DNA from: Mytilus galloprovincialis | Taxonomy: Eukaryota; Mollusca; Bivalvia; Mytilida; Mytilidae | NCBI RefSeq assembly: GCF_965363235.1 | Contig: NC_134842.1 | Span: 6,537,112 to 6,601,111 of the forward strand | DNA: 64,000 nt | Direction of reading: 5' to 3' | Program-made: the position numbers and the translations under genes | The notes under the pieces: generated by a model | Told to the model about the DNA's origin: nothing | Seen by the model: the letters and a program-made list of their open reading frames with translations, nothing else | The model's database searches: none | Part shown: positions 37,201 through 47,281 of the stretch, one piece after another | How the letters are laid out: each line of letters opens with the position of its first letter | Position numbering within the stretch: the first letter of the stretch is position 1

Positions 37201-40200
37201 CACGTGTTCAAGATACATAATAAACATCTATACCACGTGATATACAATTAAAATAAGTAGAAAAACGTAAACAGAGAGAACGTATGTTTTCCGGATTTTA
37301 TTGTTATGCAGTTTTTGTAAACTATATAGATTGTAATAATATATTAACCACTTTTGAAACTTATAATAAGTTTATCTTGTGAATCCCCTGGTTCAGTTGA
37401 TAATTCACACACAGGGATAAACCTATCTGGGATAGTTGTACCTTTTAGGGTATTTGGTAACAACCAATAGTGCAATAAACTGAATAATTATTAAAAAAAA
37501 AAAAAAAACTATATTCTGTTAGTTTTTTTATTCTGTGAATTTATGCTACATTTCAAGTTTTGAATATAAGTTACAATGTAGATTAATGCATTTTCTGTTT
37601 GTATGATCATTTCTCGTACTTAAACATACATATATTGAATCCAACTGAATGTTAACTTTATTCATTTACAGGTATCAATCTTGTGATGAGAAAGGCTGTT
37701 GCCAATATGTCACCAACAAATACCTTTACCATCGATGGCAATAGCATAACAATTAATATAGAAGCTGGACCAAAGAAAATGGAAGAAAAATACACGTTAA
37801 ATGAAGAGGTAGACAGGAAAACAGATGCAGGGGAAATGGTCAAGGTAACTATGGTCTTCGTGTAGCCATTTTCTTTTAACCGTATGCTATAAATTAGAGC
37901 ATAATATTTTATTTTTCAAATTTCCTCCTCAACGGTGGTCGTGTTGTTGCGAACTCCTCTTGATCCTTGATCGGGTCAGACTAAAGACCGGAACTTTGTA
38001 TTTGCTACGTAAGTGAGTGACGTACTTTGTTTTCGAGTGGGATGATGTCGTTGGACGTTGAACGCCAATCATTTAACATCTTCATCATCAACCATATACA
38101 TGCATGGGTTGCAAAGTTTGAAAAAAATGATGTATTCGGGATTTCTTTTCTTTTTCTCTCAAAAGTTTTAGATGTATGCAATTGCAATTTACTGTTTATG
38201 AACTGCATATCTTAGTAAAATAAACTATTATCAGGTATATATGCATAAATCGAAAGACGACCAAAAAAAATGGACAGAGAACCAAAAACTTATTGAAAAC
38301 AACAAAAATAAAGTGCAGAATTCCTTTTGATTTGATTTTTGCATGTCTTGTTAAACAGTAGGATATGTGATAGATTTACATATGTTTTGATATATCTGAC
38401 TTCTTCAAGGAGTTGTATAGTTTGTTGTGACTCTTTTTGATAATAATCTTATATTGCAGTCGAAAGCGACGTTTGTCGACGGTAAATTGACAATAGTAAA
38501 TACTCCTACTGATGCTACCAAGAAAGTTGTAACAGTAGTCAGAGAAAAACAAGGAGATGATCTTGTCATGGTAAGTCTTTAAAGAATATTGGTTTGTTAT
38601 GGGGAGTAGGCCTGATTAATTAATATAGATTTGTTATGGGGAGTACGCCTGTTTAATTTATATTGGTTTGTTATGGGGAGTAGGCCTGTTTAATTAATAT
38701 TGATTTGTAATGGGGAGTAGGCCTGTTTCATTAATATTGGTTTGTTATGGGGAGTAGGCCTGTTTAATTAATATTGGTTTGTTATGGGCAGTAGGCCTGT
38801 ATAATTAATATTGGTTTGTTATGGGGAGTAGGCCGGTTTAATTAATATTGGTTTGTTATGGGGAGTAGGCCTGTTTCATTAATATTGGTTTGTTATGGGC
38901 AGTAGGCCTGTATAATTAATATTGGTTTGTTATGGGGAGTAGGCCGGTTCAATTAATATTGGTTTGTTATGGGGAGTAGGCCTGTTTCATTAATATTGGT
39001 TTGTTATGGGCAGTAGGCCTGTTTAATTAATATTGGTTTGTTATGGGGAGTAGGCCTGTTTAATTAATATTGGTTTGTTATGGGGAGTAGACCTGTTTAA
39101 TTAATATTGGTTTGTTATGGGGAGTAGTCCTGTTTAATTAATATTGGTTTGTTATGGGGAGTAGGCCTGTTTAATTAATATTGGTTTGTTATGGGGAGTA
39201 GGCCTGTTTAATTAATATTGGTTTGTTATGGGAAGTAGGCCTGTTTAATTAATATTGATTTGTTATGGGCAGTAGGCCTGTTTAATTAATATTGGTTTGT
39301 TATGGGGAGTAGTCCTGTTTAATTAATATTGTTTTGTTATGGGGCGTAGGCCTGTTTAATTAATATTGGTTTGTTGTGGGGAGTAGTCCTGTTTAATTAA
39401 TATCGGTTTGTTATGGGGAGTAGTCCTGTTTAATTAATATTGGTTTGTTATGGGGAGTAGGCCTGTTTAATTAATATTGGTTTGTTGTGGGGAGTAGGCC
39501 TGTTTAATTAATATTGTTTTGTTATGGGGAGTAGGCCTGTTTAATTAATATTGGTTTGTTGTGGGGAGTAGTCCTGTTTAATTAATATTGTTTTGTTATG
39601 GGGAGTAGGCCTGTTTAATTAATATTGGTTTGTTATGGGGAGTTGGCCTGTTTAATTAATATTGGTTTTTTATGGGGAGTAGGCCTGTTTAATATATTGG
39701 TTTGTTGTTGGGAGTAGGCCTGATTGGTGGATGTTGATATTGAAGACCCATTGGTGGCCTTCGGTTGTGCTCTGCTCTTTGGTCGGATTGTTGTCTCTTT
39801 GACATATTCGAGATTTCAATTCTCAATTTCATTTTAGTGTCTTGGGCTCTAAAATACGCCTGTTTATTGGATATTTGTCAATTCTATTTGTCAAAAGCTA
39901 ATTATATAGCAATATAACATTTACATGGGAGTTAGCGTTTATGTTCCCATTGACAAACACTTTTTTTAATTTAACCAATTACTATCTATTTTTGTTAATT
40001 GATGGGGGTGGGGTACTGACTATCGTTTCGGGTATAACTGTGCCGACAACACTTTCGAAATCATGCCCTGTTCTAACCAGTAAACATTGAAAAACGTACC
40101 CTGTTCTAGACTCGCTCAGAAAATGTATACCCTGTTCTAGACACGTTTTTTTACTTTAATTGACCAAGGATTAAGAAGAAAGCAAAACAAAAGATTTTTG

Positions 40201-40705
40201 ATCATCTCTTTTTGGTTCTATAAACATTTAAATAAGTTATCCTGTTCTAGACAAATACTTTGTTTAAAAGAAGACACCAGCAGGGGATGAAAAGGCGAGC
40301 CTGTTCTAACCAGCAGGACATAAAAAGGAACCCTGTTCTAACCAGCAGACTGGGCAGGGGGTGAAAAAGAAACCCTTTTGAGCGGCACACACATACCACT
40401 AAATATATAGGAAGTACCCCCCCCCCCCCCCGGTGTAGGGATAACCCTTAAAAATACATGCGTATAAAGGTCATCTTTTAAGAATATGTAATAAATATAA
40501 TTTCAAGTATACTACACTTTTATAGTTCTACATGACACATGATAATTTTAGTTTTGTCTGCGGACTTTATTTATAAGAAATATGTGTTAAAGTTTTGACA
40601 AAAAATATACATAAAAGTAATTTTAAATATGCAAGTTTTGTTATTTATTTTCAGACTATGACTCGTGGAGATGTGTCGGCTAAAAGATATTTCAAGAAGG
40701 CATAA
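28294..40705 (+). CDS. Fatty-acid-binding protein (FABP) 2, four exons, 140 aa
   Basis: Exons 28294-28381, 37672-37844, 38460-38570 and 40655-40705 join in phases 1, 0, 0; donors are GTAAGT, GTAACT and GTAAGT. The N-terminus has GGKWKVYKSEKFEEFL, the FABP signature with Lys for the usual Asn/His/Gly. Exon 2 encodes TFTIDGNSITINIEAGPK, a typical mid-barrel strand pair. Arg115 (VVREKQG) and Arg135 (KRYF) correspond to the two carboxylate-binding arginines; position 137 is Phe rather than Tyr. No signal peptide is present, so it is a cytosolic lipid carrier. Intron 1 is 9.3 kb and full of repeats, including a LINE 3' end. Intron 3 starts with a 37-bp minisatellite. Exon lengths (88, 173, 111, 51) are identical to those of FABP 3, its closest relative here. 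Confidence 0.92.
29018..29345 (-). repeat. Dispersed mussel repeat family A, longest copy
   Basis: The left block AATTGAGAATGGAAATGGGG to about 29196 matches 3845-4013. The right block with GGACAGGCGCAAAAATG and CTCAACCCTCCCCCTATACC matches 25218-25365. Plus-strand pieces occur at 39728-39832, 42130-42236 and 52195-52340. Confidence 0.8.
29640..30540 (+). mobile_element. 5'-truncated LINE, C-terminal end of ORF2 (L1/Tx1 type)
   Basis: A 239-aa open frame (29689-30408) corresponds to the end of a LINE ORF2 behind the reverse transcriptase. It has the NKLKMFRWKLINYILPCK stretch and then a zf-RVT zinc-binding motif, CHICHQVDNYNHFFKECEF, with Cys/Cys/His/Cys spacing typical of that domain. Similar coding sequence seems to continue after 30408 in another frame to about 30530, so there is at least one frame break. 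The protein is very rich in Lys, Asn and Ile. Nothing of the endonuclease or RT core is present. It sits in intron 1 of FABP 2. Confidence 0.75.
30597..30660 (+). repeat. GT-rich microsatellite
   Basis: Interrupted GTGTGTGTGT runs, just behind the LINE 3' end. Confidence 0.75.
31265..31900 (+). repeat. Dispersed bivalve repeat (family B), plus-strand copy
   Basis: Begins GACTCTCAAGAGCCTGTGTC. It has a TTTAAAGGGCAATAACTC block near 31510 and GGCCATAGTGGCCATCTCGG near the right end. Reverse-complement relative at 15665-16130. Confidence 0.75.
32270..32400. repeat. End fragment of an AGCGACAAGAAG-bearing element
   Basis: GGTCTCACCAATAAGAACTT, then several diverged AGCGACAAGAAG units, like the left end of 35866-36478. 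Confidence 0.6.
33280..33418. repeat. Long imperfect palindrome
   Basis: The left arm CGATTATCAGGTTATCGGCA to about 33336 pairs with the right arm ending TGCAGACAACCTGATAATCG, about 57 bases with a few mismatches. The centre contains TGCGCTTACTCGACAAAAAG. Confidence 0.85.
33735..33870 (-). repeat. Family J repeat piece, reverse orientation
   Basis: AAATTTGGCACAGTAGTTTC then AGAGAAGATTTTTTGTAAAAG, ending at a CAGGTGAGCT; the reverse complement of the family at 26690-26960. Confidence 0.5.
34330..34630 (+). repeat. Dispersed mussel repeat (family C), copy 2
   Basis: Parallel to 23487-23800, with a tidier GGACGAACGGACGAAC microsatellite at 34530-34580, ending TAGGTGGGGCATAAA. Confidence 0.85.
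35496..35666. mobile_element. hAT-like MITE with 5-bp target-site duplication TGGGT
   Basis: Left end CAGTGGCGGATCCAG, right end CTGCATCCGCCACTG; TGGGT at 35491-35495 and 35667-35671. The inside has long C runs, which create a spurious proline-rich frame. Sits in intron 1 of FABP 2. Confidence 0.85.
35866..36478. mobile_element. Candidate inverted-repeat element with AGCGACAAGAAG sub-repeats
   Basis: Left end GGTCTCACTAATAAGAGACA; right end CTTTAATTAGTGGAACC, the inverted form with some mismatches. Diverged GCGACAAGAAG units follow the left end, and their complement CTTCTTATCGC units precede the right end (36360-36460). No target-site duplication was clear. Confidence 0.5.
37935..38100. repeat. 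Possible SINE body fragment in intron 2 of FABP 2
   Basis: CTTGATCGGGTCAGACTAAA followed by a TTTGTATTTGCTACG block resembles the conserved body of a bivalve SINE. No Pol III head or end repeat was found. Confidence 0.35.
38585..39725 (+). repeat. 37-bp minisatellite, about 31 copies, in intron 3 of FABP 2
   Basis: The unit reads ATTGGTTTGTTATGGGGAGT then AGGCCTGTTTAATTAAT. It starts only 14 bases after the exon 3 donor (GTAAGT at 38571). Variant units (GGGCAG, GCCGGTT, CTGTTTCATT) recur every 111 bases between about 38780 and 39010, a three-unit higher-order repeat. A family A piece follows at 39728-39832. Confidence 0.95.
40020..40433 (+). repeat. Dispersed repeat with CCCTGTTCTAGAC units
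   Basis: Seven or more CCTGTTCTA motifs spaced irregularly, each often followed by GACxxG or ACCAG. It ends in GGCACACACATACCACTAAA and a C tract (about 40418-40433). A repeat type familiar from mussel DNA. Confidence 0.55.
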
Positions 40706-40887
40706 ACCTGTAACATTGAACTCTACGTAACTTAAGGAGTTACATCGGTTCACAACTTTTTCATGTGACCATGCAGATTTCGCACTTCGCTTTTAGCATT
40801 AAACCTTAGAATGGAGATTGTGTAGATTCTGTATATTCAGTGACATTGTTTACCTCTGGTTTGTGAAATTTTAAATATCAACAACCC

Positions 40888-40893
40888 AATAAA
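40888..40893 (+). terminator. Poly(A) signal of FABP gene 2
   Basis: AATAAA 183 bases after the stop codon of FABP 2. Confidence 0.5.
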
Positions 40894-41984
40894 TTTGTCT
40901 CTGACTTCATTTTACTATCCATTCATTTATTTTAGCAATACATTTTCACAAATTTTCATATGAACATACAGTTTTGATATTCACTGCTGCATTGTAAGGC
41001 AAAATGTCAGCATCTAGTCAACACACTCTTATTTTCCAGTGGCAGTAAAATGGAACCCAATTCAATCCTCTTCAATGGTAGGCAAGGCCATTTTAAAGTG
41101 TACGCACGAACATCGTACAGTGGTCTGAATGCTTTCCATTTCTATGTACAGTGGCAGACAGTATTATTATGTAATTATTATCTCCCTTATTTACACTCAA
41201 AATTTCATATTTCTTAATTCAATAATTCACATGATGATTATTCAGTACATACATGTTCTTGTTAAATATAGATATTTGTATTTTGAATTCATTAGTTAAA
41301 GATATTTATTTGTATGCTGAAGTTTAGAATTTCGGTTTATTTTAGTTGCAAGTCGTTTGGAATTGTTAAATTGAATGAATTGAAGCGTAATGTTCAGTCT
41401 AATTTCAGTAAACTGTGCATATCAAAATCTGTCTCTGTGGATAGTATATCTACTTCATGCATCTACGAGTAAAATTAAAATCATTGAATGCACCATTCCT
41501 GTACATTGAAAACTCATGATAAATGTTGTATTTGAAGAATAAATTACATGCATATATATTGTTTTTTTACTGATTTTTGTTTTCATTAACTAATTAATAA
41601 GTTATCTAAATAGCGATTTTACACTTGGCATCCATGAATGAACTTTATTCTCACAAAACTACATGTCATCGTCTCCGTGTAAATCAGTTAACAAACTTGA
41701 TCAGACTGTGTGTGGTCTGCATCATCTAACCTGCAACAGAATTGTTCCTGCTACAGTAGCAACATCTTGCTACATGTCCCTTCCTAATTATGTTTTTTCT
41801 TCTTTTTTTTCCCTCAATTTTGCCCCTTTAATAATTTTACTGCTATAACTAGGAGATTACAAATAAACTGACATCTCCAAAGGCAATCAGTAGGATGGCA
41901 CTTATCAGTAAACATATAAATAAGTAAGAGAGAAATAATAGAAAGGGAATTGTAGCAAGTCTAGCAAGAACTGTACAACCAGCT

Positions 41985-42236
41985 GCATATAGTTAGATTA
42001 TCGTTGAATCATCTCAACGAGATTTTTAGTTTGTTACCCCGATTTTGTTTTTTGTCCATGGATTTATGAGTTTGAACAGCGGTATACTACTGTTGCCTTT
42101 ATTTGAGCCGGTTTTGTTTTTTTTTTTTTCTCGCAGTGATGAAAACCCATTGGTGGCATTGGGCTATTGACTGCCGATCGAGCTATTATCTCTTTGACTT
42201 GTTTCAATTTTGATTCTCAATATTATTTACCATTCC
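41985..42236 (+). repeat. Dispersed mussel repeats: family F end joined to family A end
   Basis: ATTTATGAGTTTGAACAGCG, then GGTATACTACTGTTGCCTTTA resembles 63835-63890. From about 42130 an AAAACCCATTGGTGGC block resembles the family A end also present at 39728-39832. Confidence 0.55.
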
Positions 42237-42719
42237 ATACTGACGTGTATATCAAATAAATATTTTGATTGAACAATAAATATATTGCTCCACGTTTAAA
42301 TCCTCACAGTTCAAAAGGTAGAACTTTGTACGTGTTATAAATACAATGTATTGTTACTGTACGGCGATATGTAAATACTGGTTTATGTTAAAGTTAATAA
42401 GACACAAGTAATAGCTTTTCTAAAAAGCTTGCCGTATTTTAGCTAATTATATTGAGATCAGTGGTTTGTGAGTAGTTTATTTTTATTGGAATATTGCACT
42501 TCAAGAAATATGAAAACATGCGCTTTTTTGTCATTTTTGGTGTATTATTGGTCTACCCGTGTTATAATGGAAGGAGATTTTATAAAATTGAGAATGGAAA
42601 TGGGGAATGATATTATAATAAAATGTATTTTGTGTCTATAATCAACTTGATAAAAATAGCATATAACCTACAAGTACTTTTGAGGATTACTACTTGACAA
42701 AATGGACAACAACAGAAGG

Positions 42720-42790
42720 AAGTGGCGGATCCAGAGGGGGATGTATAAGGCGTACACCCCATTCCCCCCCCCCTTTTGCTCATTTTTTTT
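42720..42790. mobile_element. Truncated hAT-like MITE, left end only
   Basis: AAGTGGCGGATCCAGAGGGG and a C run as in 35496-35666; the other end is missing. Confidence 0.6.
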
Positions 42791-43641
42791 TTTAAATGAT
42801 TAATCATACTAGACTATGTGAACTTTGCGATTTCCTGTGTACTCTATTTTTTTTATATTTATGTGACAATTCTTTACTTATAAAGATATTTTTGGCTGGA
42901 ATTTACTGATTGTCAAAGTAATGTGATTCGCTATGGTAGAGTTGACCAGTGCTTCGAAAAACGTCACTCAGTTGTTTTGAAATTCAAATTACAGTAACAC
43001 ATTGCTAAGTCTGAGGATGACAATCATGACACCTTCAAAGCGACATAGGATTGAGCAAGAACGTATTGACTTCTATTTAACTATTCTACCAAACAGGAAG
43101 TAATACTCTATAGACTATAACACTCTCATGAAAAAATTCTGAGGCAATATTATTTACCTACGAGAACATGTTTAACCCCAAATGCCATTGTCATGATTGG
43201 TTGAATATATAAAAGTGCTGCTTTGCGTTGAAGACTAAACTCCAACCTTTAATAATTTACTTTTATAAATTGTGACTTGGATAGACAGTTGTCTTTGGTA
43301 CTTACATACATGTATATGAGATCCAGTTATATCTATCTACAAGATTGAGCACACATTTTTTTTGTAATAAATTTGAAAGATAATTATTTCTATAATATCT
43401 GATAATATGTATCAGTTATTTGTGATTTTTCATTTGATGTGTACTCTCTGGTAATGTCAGTTTCAGCATGATCAGTTGATTGGTTGTGATAGAAAAAATG
43501 GGGCAGTTTGCAATTGTCATGTGCAGGTACACCACATGTGAATCTTCTTTCCCCTCTCATTTATAAAATTGTGCATGATATCTATCACAGAAACGCACCA
43601 GAATTTTGGTAAATGAAACACTTGTCATATTAAATTAAAGT

Positions 43642-43800
43642 CAGGGGTGGAATTAAGAGGGTTTTTCAGGGGGCCTGGGCCATCCCTTTTGTAGGAAAAT
43701 TTTGTTTTTTTATAGGGAATCACTGAAGCATGACTGGAGTTGGCCCCTTCTTAGGCAGTCAGTGGGCTCTCGCTTATGAAAATTTCTGGATCCACCACTA
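43642..43800. mobile_element. hAT-like MITE with 5-bp target-site duplication AAAGT
   Basis: Left end CAGGGGTGGAATTAAG, right end TTCTGGATCCACCACTA; AAAGT at 43637-43641 and 43801-43805. The inner block ACTGAAGCATGACTGGAGT is the reverse complement of that in 20066-20210. Confidence 0.8.
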
Positions 43801-45059
43801 AAAGTTTGAGTATAGTTAGATAAGAATTTATGACATATTATGTTGAAATTTGCACAGATAATGAATGAAAAATAGAGTAAATTAAAAAAAAGGCACTATT
43901 ATTAAAAGCTTTCCTTGCTTATTCACAAGGACATATAATATCCTCCATGCTATTCCGATCTTAGTTTCTATTCATACATACATGTAGTCTGGTGCTGTTC
44001 CAAGTAGTTTTCTTTTTTCTGTTTCTTGAGAAGTATTTCTTTTACCTGTTCAGTCACTGTAAAGTGTTACAATTCCTATTTAAACGCAACACATAAATAG
44101 TGACCAAAAAGGTACAGCTATCACATGAGAGAAGCTAGAAAATAGTAAAATGTATACATCTTAAACATTTTTGTAGGACCATGAAAATGGGGTATATAGA
44201 TAGATATGCATAAAGAGACCATAGAACAAATAAGCAAACAAATTCAAAGGAGATGTACAAGTACATGTAACATGAATTATTATTATTAAAAAAAAGTCAT
44301 GGCATGGCCAGAGACCCCAAACTTGACAGCATTTGGTGTTGAACAGGTAAAATGTTTGCATTGACAATAAATATAGCCTTTGTTTCACCCAGGTCGCCTT
44401 TCCCTAAATCAGCTATATTAAAGGTAACCACATATTTCTGGGCCGGGTTGAAAAATAAATGAAAATGACTTTGAAAAAAGCTTATAGAAAGACACCAAAT
44501 TTGGGAGACATCTATTAAAATGTTTGAAATAATAAGAAAGTTGACAAGAAATAAGCTTTTCCAGATAATATAGAGACTATTGCAGTCAGCCGCCTGAAAT
44601 GTTTGCTTATACACTTTGCTTTCCTATAATGATTTAAAATCAGTGTGATAGTTTTCATGAAGAACACTGAGCGTACAGGTATTATGACGAGATAAATGTT
44701 GTGTAACATGTGTCTACCCAAATAAGTAAAATATGAAAATTCTTGCCTCCAAAACCAGTGATTGATCTCCTGATTTATATCTCATCACTCTATGCAGATG
44801 CTGTGTGAAAAAAAAATTGACTAAATAGTATGCTTCTATCCATTGAGTTGATTTATTATTAATTATTTTGCTTTGAATACACCTTATTGCTACAATATGA
44901 ATATGTCCACCATTACAAACTGTACATGTACATCACAAATATTCCATGTAAAATTTTGATGTTTTAATACAAAATATATGATGCCACAATGGAAAAGTAA
45001 TTGTTGTACATGTATGACGTTAATGGTTTAAGAACGGACAGATTCTTAGGTCAGGTGGG

Positions 45060-45130
45060 ACAATAAGGGGGAAGGGGGCGACTTCTCCGTCATGCTTCAG
45101 TGATTCCCTAGATAATCAACCAAATAGTAA
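45060..45130. mobile_element. Internal fragment of the same MITE family
   Basis: CCGTCATGCTTCAGTGATTC and CTAGATAATCAACCAA match the inner part of 20066-20210; the terminal repeats are degraded. Confidence 0.5.
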
Positions 45131-45294
45131 TGTTTGTTACGAACAAATATACTAAGTGTAAAACCTGATGATGTGAATAAATTGAAATCAGACATATCAA
45201 ATAAAATTTTCAGTGCTTTTGATATATCAATGGGCAATCTGATGAGTTAAGACTTTTTTGACTGATTTTTATAGTTCGTTCTTATGTTGTACTG

Positions 45295-45640
45295 TTATAC
45301 ATGTACCACTGTCCAAGGTTTGGGGGGGGGATCAGAATCCCGCTAACATGTTTACCACGCCACATTATTTATGTATGTGTCTGTCCCAAGTCAGGAGCCT
45401 ACAACTCAGTGGTTGTTGTTTGTTTATGTGTTACATATTTGTTTTCGTTCATTTTTTTATATAAATAAAGCCGTTGGTTTTCTGGTTTGAATTGTTTTAC
45501 ATGTCATATCAGGGCCTTTATAGCTGACTATGTTGTATAGATTTTGATCATCATTGACCTATAGTTGTTCATGTCTGTGTCATTTTGGTCTCTTGTAGAC
45601 AGTTGTCTCATGGGCAATCATACCACATCTTCTTTTTTTA
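45295..45640 (+). repeat. Copy of the common mussel repeat tail
   Basis: TCTGTCCCAAGTCAGGAGCC, TTTATAGCTGACTATG and GGGCAATCATACCACATCTT blocks, parallel to 24640-25030. Confidence 0.75.
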
Positions 45641-45694
45641 TAATGACTGCTGATCACCACTGTGTTCATACTGGGACTATTATGGTCCAACAAC

Positions 45695-45790
45695 CAGTGG
45701 CGGATCCAGAAATTTTCATGAGTGCAGGCCCACCAAATTTCCCAAAAAAGGATTGCATGCCCCCTGGCCCCCTTCTAAATCAGTCTCCTG
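45695..45790. mobile_element. Short hAT-like MITE with near-matching 5-bp duplication
   Basis: Left end CAGTGGCGGATCCAG, degraded right end CTAAATCAGTCTCCTG; flanks ACAAC (45690-45694) and ACAGC (45791-45795) differ at one base. Confidence 0.65.
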
Positions 45791-46559
45791 ACAGCTACAA
45801 AGAATAAATTATCAGGTACGAGTACATCAAAGATCATTAAACTATCTACCCCACATGCAAACATCTATTTGGGAGTTCACTGTATTGCAAGTTTTTTTGG
45901 GGGGGTTCGAAGGATCGTATAAATCATTGCATTGGGGGTCATTGTCAAAATATACATGTAGAGCTAAAGATAAATTATATAATTTGCAACAGCTGACACT
46001 ATATATATATAGTGCACTGAAACCCTTGCAAATAACAATACAGTGTCAGTGGTGCTTGGTGTAGGCTTCTTTGCACATAAGAAACCATATTGCTCACCTT
46101 GTAATTTTTGTATTCTTCTAATAAGTATCGTCGGGTTTGTTTAGAATATAGTTGAGTCTTAGATAAACAGTCATACAGTACAAGAACTATAGTATATGAA
46201 TTCAGGTAATGCATGATAAATTATCTCTTTATACCTGACAGGAATATCATACATACCATTACCCACGCTTCAGAAGGATCACGAGTTTCTGCTACGCGTT
46301 TGGTTTGTATTGTACGTTATAAGTATTACCCGTAGAGGTATGACATAGTGTCTAGAGTTGTAATTGCTTTTAAAATTTTCGTGTTATATTTCCATTTTAA
46401 TTGTTTTACGGAACTGTAAGTTTCTTTTAGTTAATGCAGTCTTAATGACATACTGTAATTCCACATGTATTATCTCCATATACAAATAGTTTAAGTCCTC
46501 CTCACTACAGTAGGAGCGACCTATAGACTTGAGTGGTATCTGTTGAGGTTTTCCGTTTC

Positions 46560-46745
46560 TCTTCTGAATCTCTTGTCATATCTTTGCTTTCGTGTTGATT
46601 AGTCGTTAGTTTTCACTGTTGTGAGTCGAGTGCCTTGTGTATTATTATTTGTCTGTTTGTCTTTTTTTGTTTGTTAGCAATGGTGTTGTCAGTTAAGTTT
46701 CGATCTATGAGTATGAATGTCCCTCTGGTATCTTTCGCCCTTCTG
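46560..46745 (+). mobile_element. Tail fragment of the Penelope-like element
   Basis: GTCTGTTTGTC, AGCAATGGTGTTGTCAG and CCCTCTGGTATCTTTCGCCC, aligned with the tails at 8260-8350 and 57300-57410. Confidence 0.6.
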
Positions 46746-47226
46746 TCATCACTTACAATATTTGCCTCGATCTTTACAGATGAAATATATAACACCTACA
46801 CATGCAAATATCAATTGTATACTTGTCATACGTATAGTTATCATGATATGCTATTAATGGAATACACCATGATGTCCGTCCATCGATTTGAAAAGCCTAT
46901 GATATACTATTAATATTGGCATTTACATATGATAATAACAAGTACATTTTTATATCAAATAATTGTCAATAACGTCGTCATAACAGCAATTTAAAACGCG
47001 AAGATGAACTTGACATAACATAGTTTTACTGATTGATTTTTTTACTATTTTAATGCATTAAAGCGATTTTTCATCAGGTGGAACTAGGTTGCATTCAAAA
47101 GCAAGAACTTTTATAAACCACATCGTTATTGTTCTTACAGCTTAATTGTATCATTCAATAGAAAGGCTTTTCATTCATTTAAATAATTAAATGTAAAGGT
47201 CTACATATTGACCTCTGAGTATATAA

Positions 47227-47234
47227 TATATAAA
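47227..47234 (+). promoter_or_regulatory. TATA-like box of FABP gene 3
   Basis: TATATAAA about 50 bases before the ATG at 47282; a second TATAAAG lies at about 47260. Confidence 0.4.
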
Positions 47235-47281
47235 TATCTGTAAGCAGACGTTAAATATTTTATAAAGTTTAAACTTTTAAA

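Larger units (their letters stand above)
40706..47281. other. Spacer between FABP genes 2 and 3
   Basis: No gene seen. It holds a poly(A) signal (40888), family F and A pieces (41985-42236), hAT-like MITEs (42720, 43642, 45060, 45695), a tail repeat (45295-45640) and a reverse-transcriptase tail piece (46560-46745). The stretches 40900-41980 and 43810-45050 show nothing I recognise beyond AT-rich sequence. Confidence 0.5.
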
